From JBBKWQ01 sp037969115 (GTDB lineage: Bacteria > Actinomycetota > Acidimicrobiia > Acidimicrobiales > Ilumatobacteraceae): a stretch of 6,816 bases of DNA. Position numbers and translations under genes: made by a program. The stretch lies in assembly GCA_037969115.1 (NCBI GenBank), contig JBBKWQ010000343.1, positions 1 through 6,816 of the forward strand. The letters run 5' to 3'. Below the pieces are notes generated by a model. It was given only the letters and a program-made list of their open reading frames with translations, had not been told where the DNA came from and ran no database searches. Shown in pieces: positions 6,480 to 6,816 of this stretch (positions are counted from its first letter, which is position 1; the number at the start of each line of letters is the position of its first letter).

Positions 6480-6507
6480 GCGGGACCCGCTGCGAGACCC
6501 ACTGGGT
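6480..6507. promoter_or_regulatory. Two 11-bp palindromes in the divergent intergenic region
   Basis: GCGGGACCCGC (6480-6490) and ACCCACTGGGT (6497-6507) are each perfect 5-bp inverted repeats around one central base. Their centres are 17 bp apart. They lie between the divergent SRPBCC and SWIM genes, over the region where promoter elements for both should be. They may be operators for a dimeric regulator. Short GC-rich palindromes also arise by chance. Confidence 0.35.
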
Positions 6508-6514
6508 AACGTCG

Positions 6515-6816
6515 ATGTTCGTGATCGATGCCAATCGGCGGTGGACCATCGAACAGGTGGCTGCAGTGGCGCCGTCGCCGCGTTCGATGAGCGCGGCCGA
6601 GTCCACCGCGTCTCCCGCGCTGTGGGGCGGATTGGGCGCCGACGATTCCGCCTTGTGGGGTCGCTGCCGAGGCTCGGGAGCCGAACCGTACGACACGATG
6701 GTCGACCACGTTGCGGTGGCCTGGCGGTGCACCTGCCCGAGCAGAAAACTGCCGTGCAAGCACTCGTTGGCGCTCCTGGTGCTGTGGGTCCGTGGGCAGG
6801 TTCCCGAGGCGTCGGC
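6515..6816 (+). CDS. SWIM zinc-finger domain protein, N-terminal part (runs off the window)
   Basis: The frame is open from 6458 to the right edge; 100 residues are visible from the ATG at 6515. RWTIEQVAAVAP (9-20) matches the usual opening of bacterial SWIM proteins. ALWGGLGADDSALWGRCRGSG (35-55) and EPYDTMVDH follow. Then comes WRCTCPSRKLPCKHSLAL, whose Cys72, Cys74, Cys81 and His83 form the CxC...CxH zinc-binding motif. SWIM domains bind DNA or proteins, and the function of this bacterial group is poorly known. Homologues commonly neighbour MoxR-type AAA+ ATPase and VWA-domain genes, which could lie to the right. The start could instead be GTG at 6521, which has TAACGT 8 nt upstream (6507-6512), a leaderless spacing. 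The C-terminal remainder is outside the window. The antisense open frame over the same bases lacks family features. Confidence 0.86.
   Translation, partial: MFVIDANRRWTIEQVAAVAPSPRSMSAAESTASPALWGGLGADDSALWGRCRGSGAEPYDTMVDHVAVAWRCTCPSRKLPCKHSLALLVLWVRGQVPEAS

Noticed and set aside
6454..6759. Minus-strand open frame (TTG start, open to the right edge) whose stop overlaps the SRPBCC ATG as ATGA
   Set aside because: The overlap looked operon-like, but there is no good start and no recognisable fold, and the plus strand of the same DNA encodes a clear SWIM zinc-finger protein.
6458..6763. N-terminal extension of the SRPBCC gene to a start at 6763
   Set aside because: The extra 102 residues are Arg/Gly/His-rich and unlike the family, which begins at the ATG at 6457. 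The DNA belongs to the divergent SWIM gene.

Overview
The window reads as ordinary chromosomal DNA from a high-GC Gram-positive bacterium. The signs are strong G/C bias at third codon positions, tight gene packing with GTGA stop/start overlaps, GTG starts, TANNNT boxes placed for leaderless transcripts, a mycoredoxin-like protein and an actinobacterial-type SWIM-domain protein. My best guess is Actinomycetota, possibly the Acidimicrobiia/Ilumatobacter side. That placement is inference from gene style and was not tested. I see no rRNA, tRNA, CRISPR array, insertion sequence or prophage gene.

Layout, left to right. Bases 1-72 hold the last 23 codons of an unidentified + strand gene. It is followed closely by rnhB (ribonuclease HII, 79-774, +). 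A 6-bp hairpin that contains both stop codons separates rnhB from a convergent minus-strand block. In transcription order that block is cystathionine beta-synthase (5589-4192), cystathionine gamma-synthase/lyase (4146-2986), trehalose-6-phosphate synthase otsA (2971-1547) and trehalose-6-phosphate phosphatase otsB (1550-783). Gaps of 45 and 14 nt, then a 4-nt overlap, suggest one operon that joins transsulfuration to trehalose synthesis. Upstream of it, 5590-5699 is non-coding. It carries a likely leaderless promoter for the beta-synthase, an 8-bp inverted repeat and a small hairpin. A second minus-strand pair follows: an SRPBCC-fold protein (6457-6017) and a glutaredoxin/mycoredoxin-like protein (6020-5700), overlapping by 4 nt.

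A 57-bp divergent region (6458-6514) with two 11-bp palindromes separates this pair from a rightward gene that leaves the window. That gene is the N-terminal 100 residues of a SWIM zinc-finger protein (6515 onward, +), recognised from its CxC...CxH motif. It is the least understood gene here. Relatives often sit beside MoxR-type AAA+ ATPases and VWA-domain proteins, so a poorly described system may begin just right of the window.

How the genes work together: CBS condenses serine and homocysteine to cystathionine. The gamma enzyme then either cleaves it to cysteine or, acting as a synthase, makes it from an activated homoserine. OtsA and OtsB make trehalose from UDP-glucose and glucose-6-phosphate in two steps. 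Cysteine supply and trehalose both fit a stress or redox theme, as does the nearby mycoredoxin-like protein, but that link is inference.
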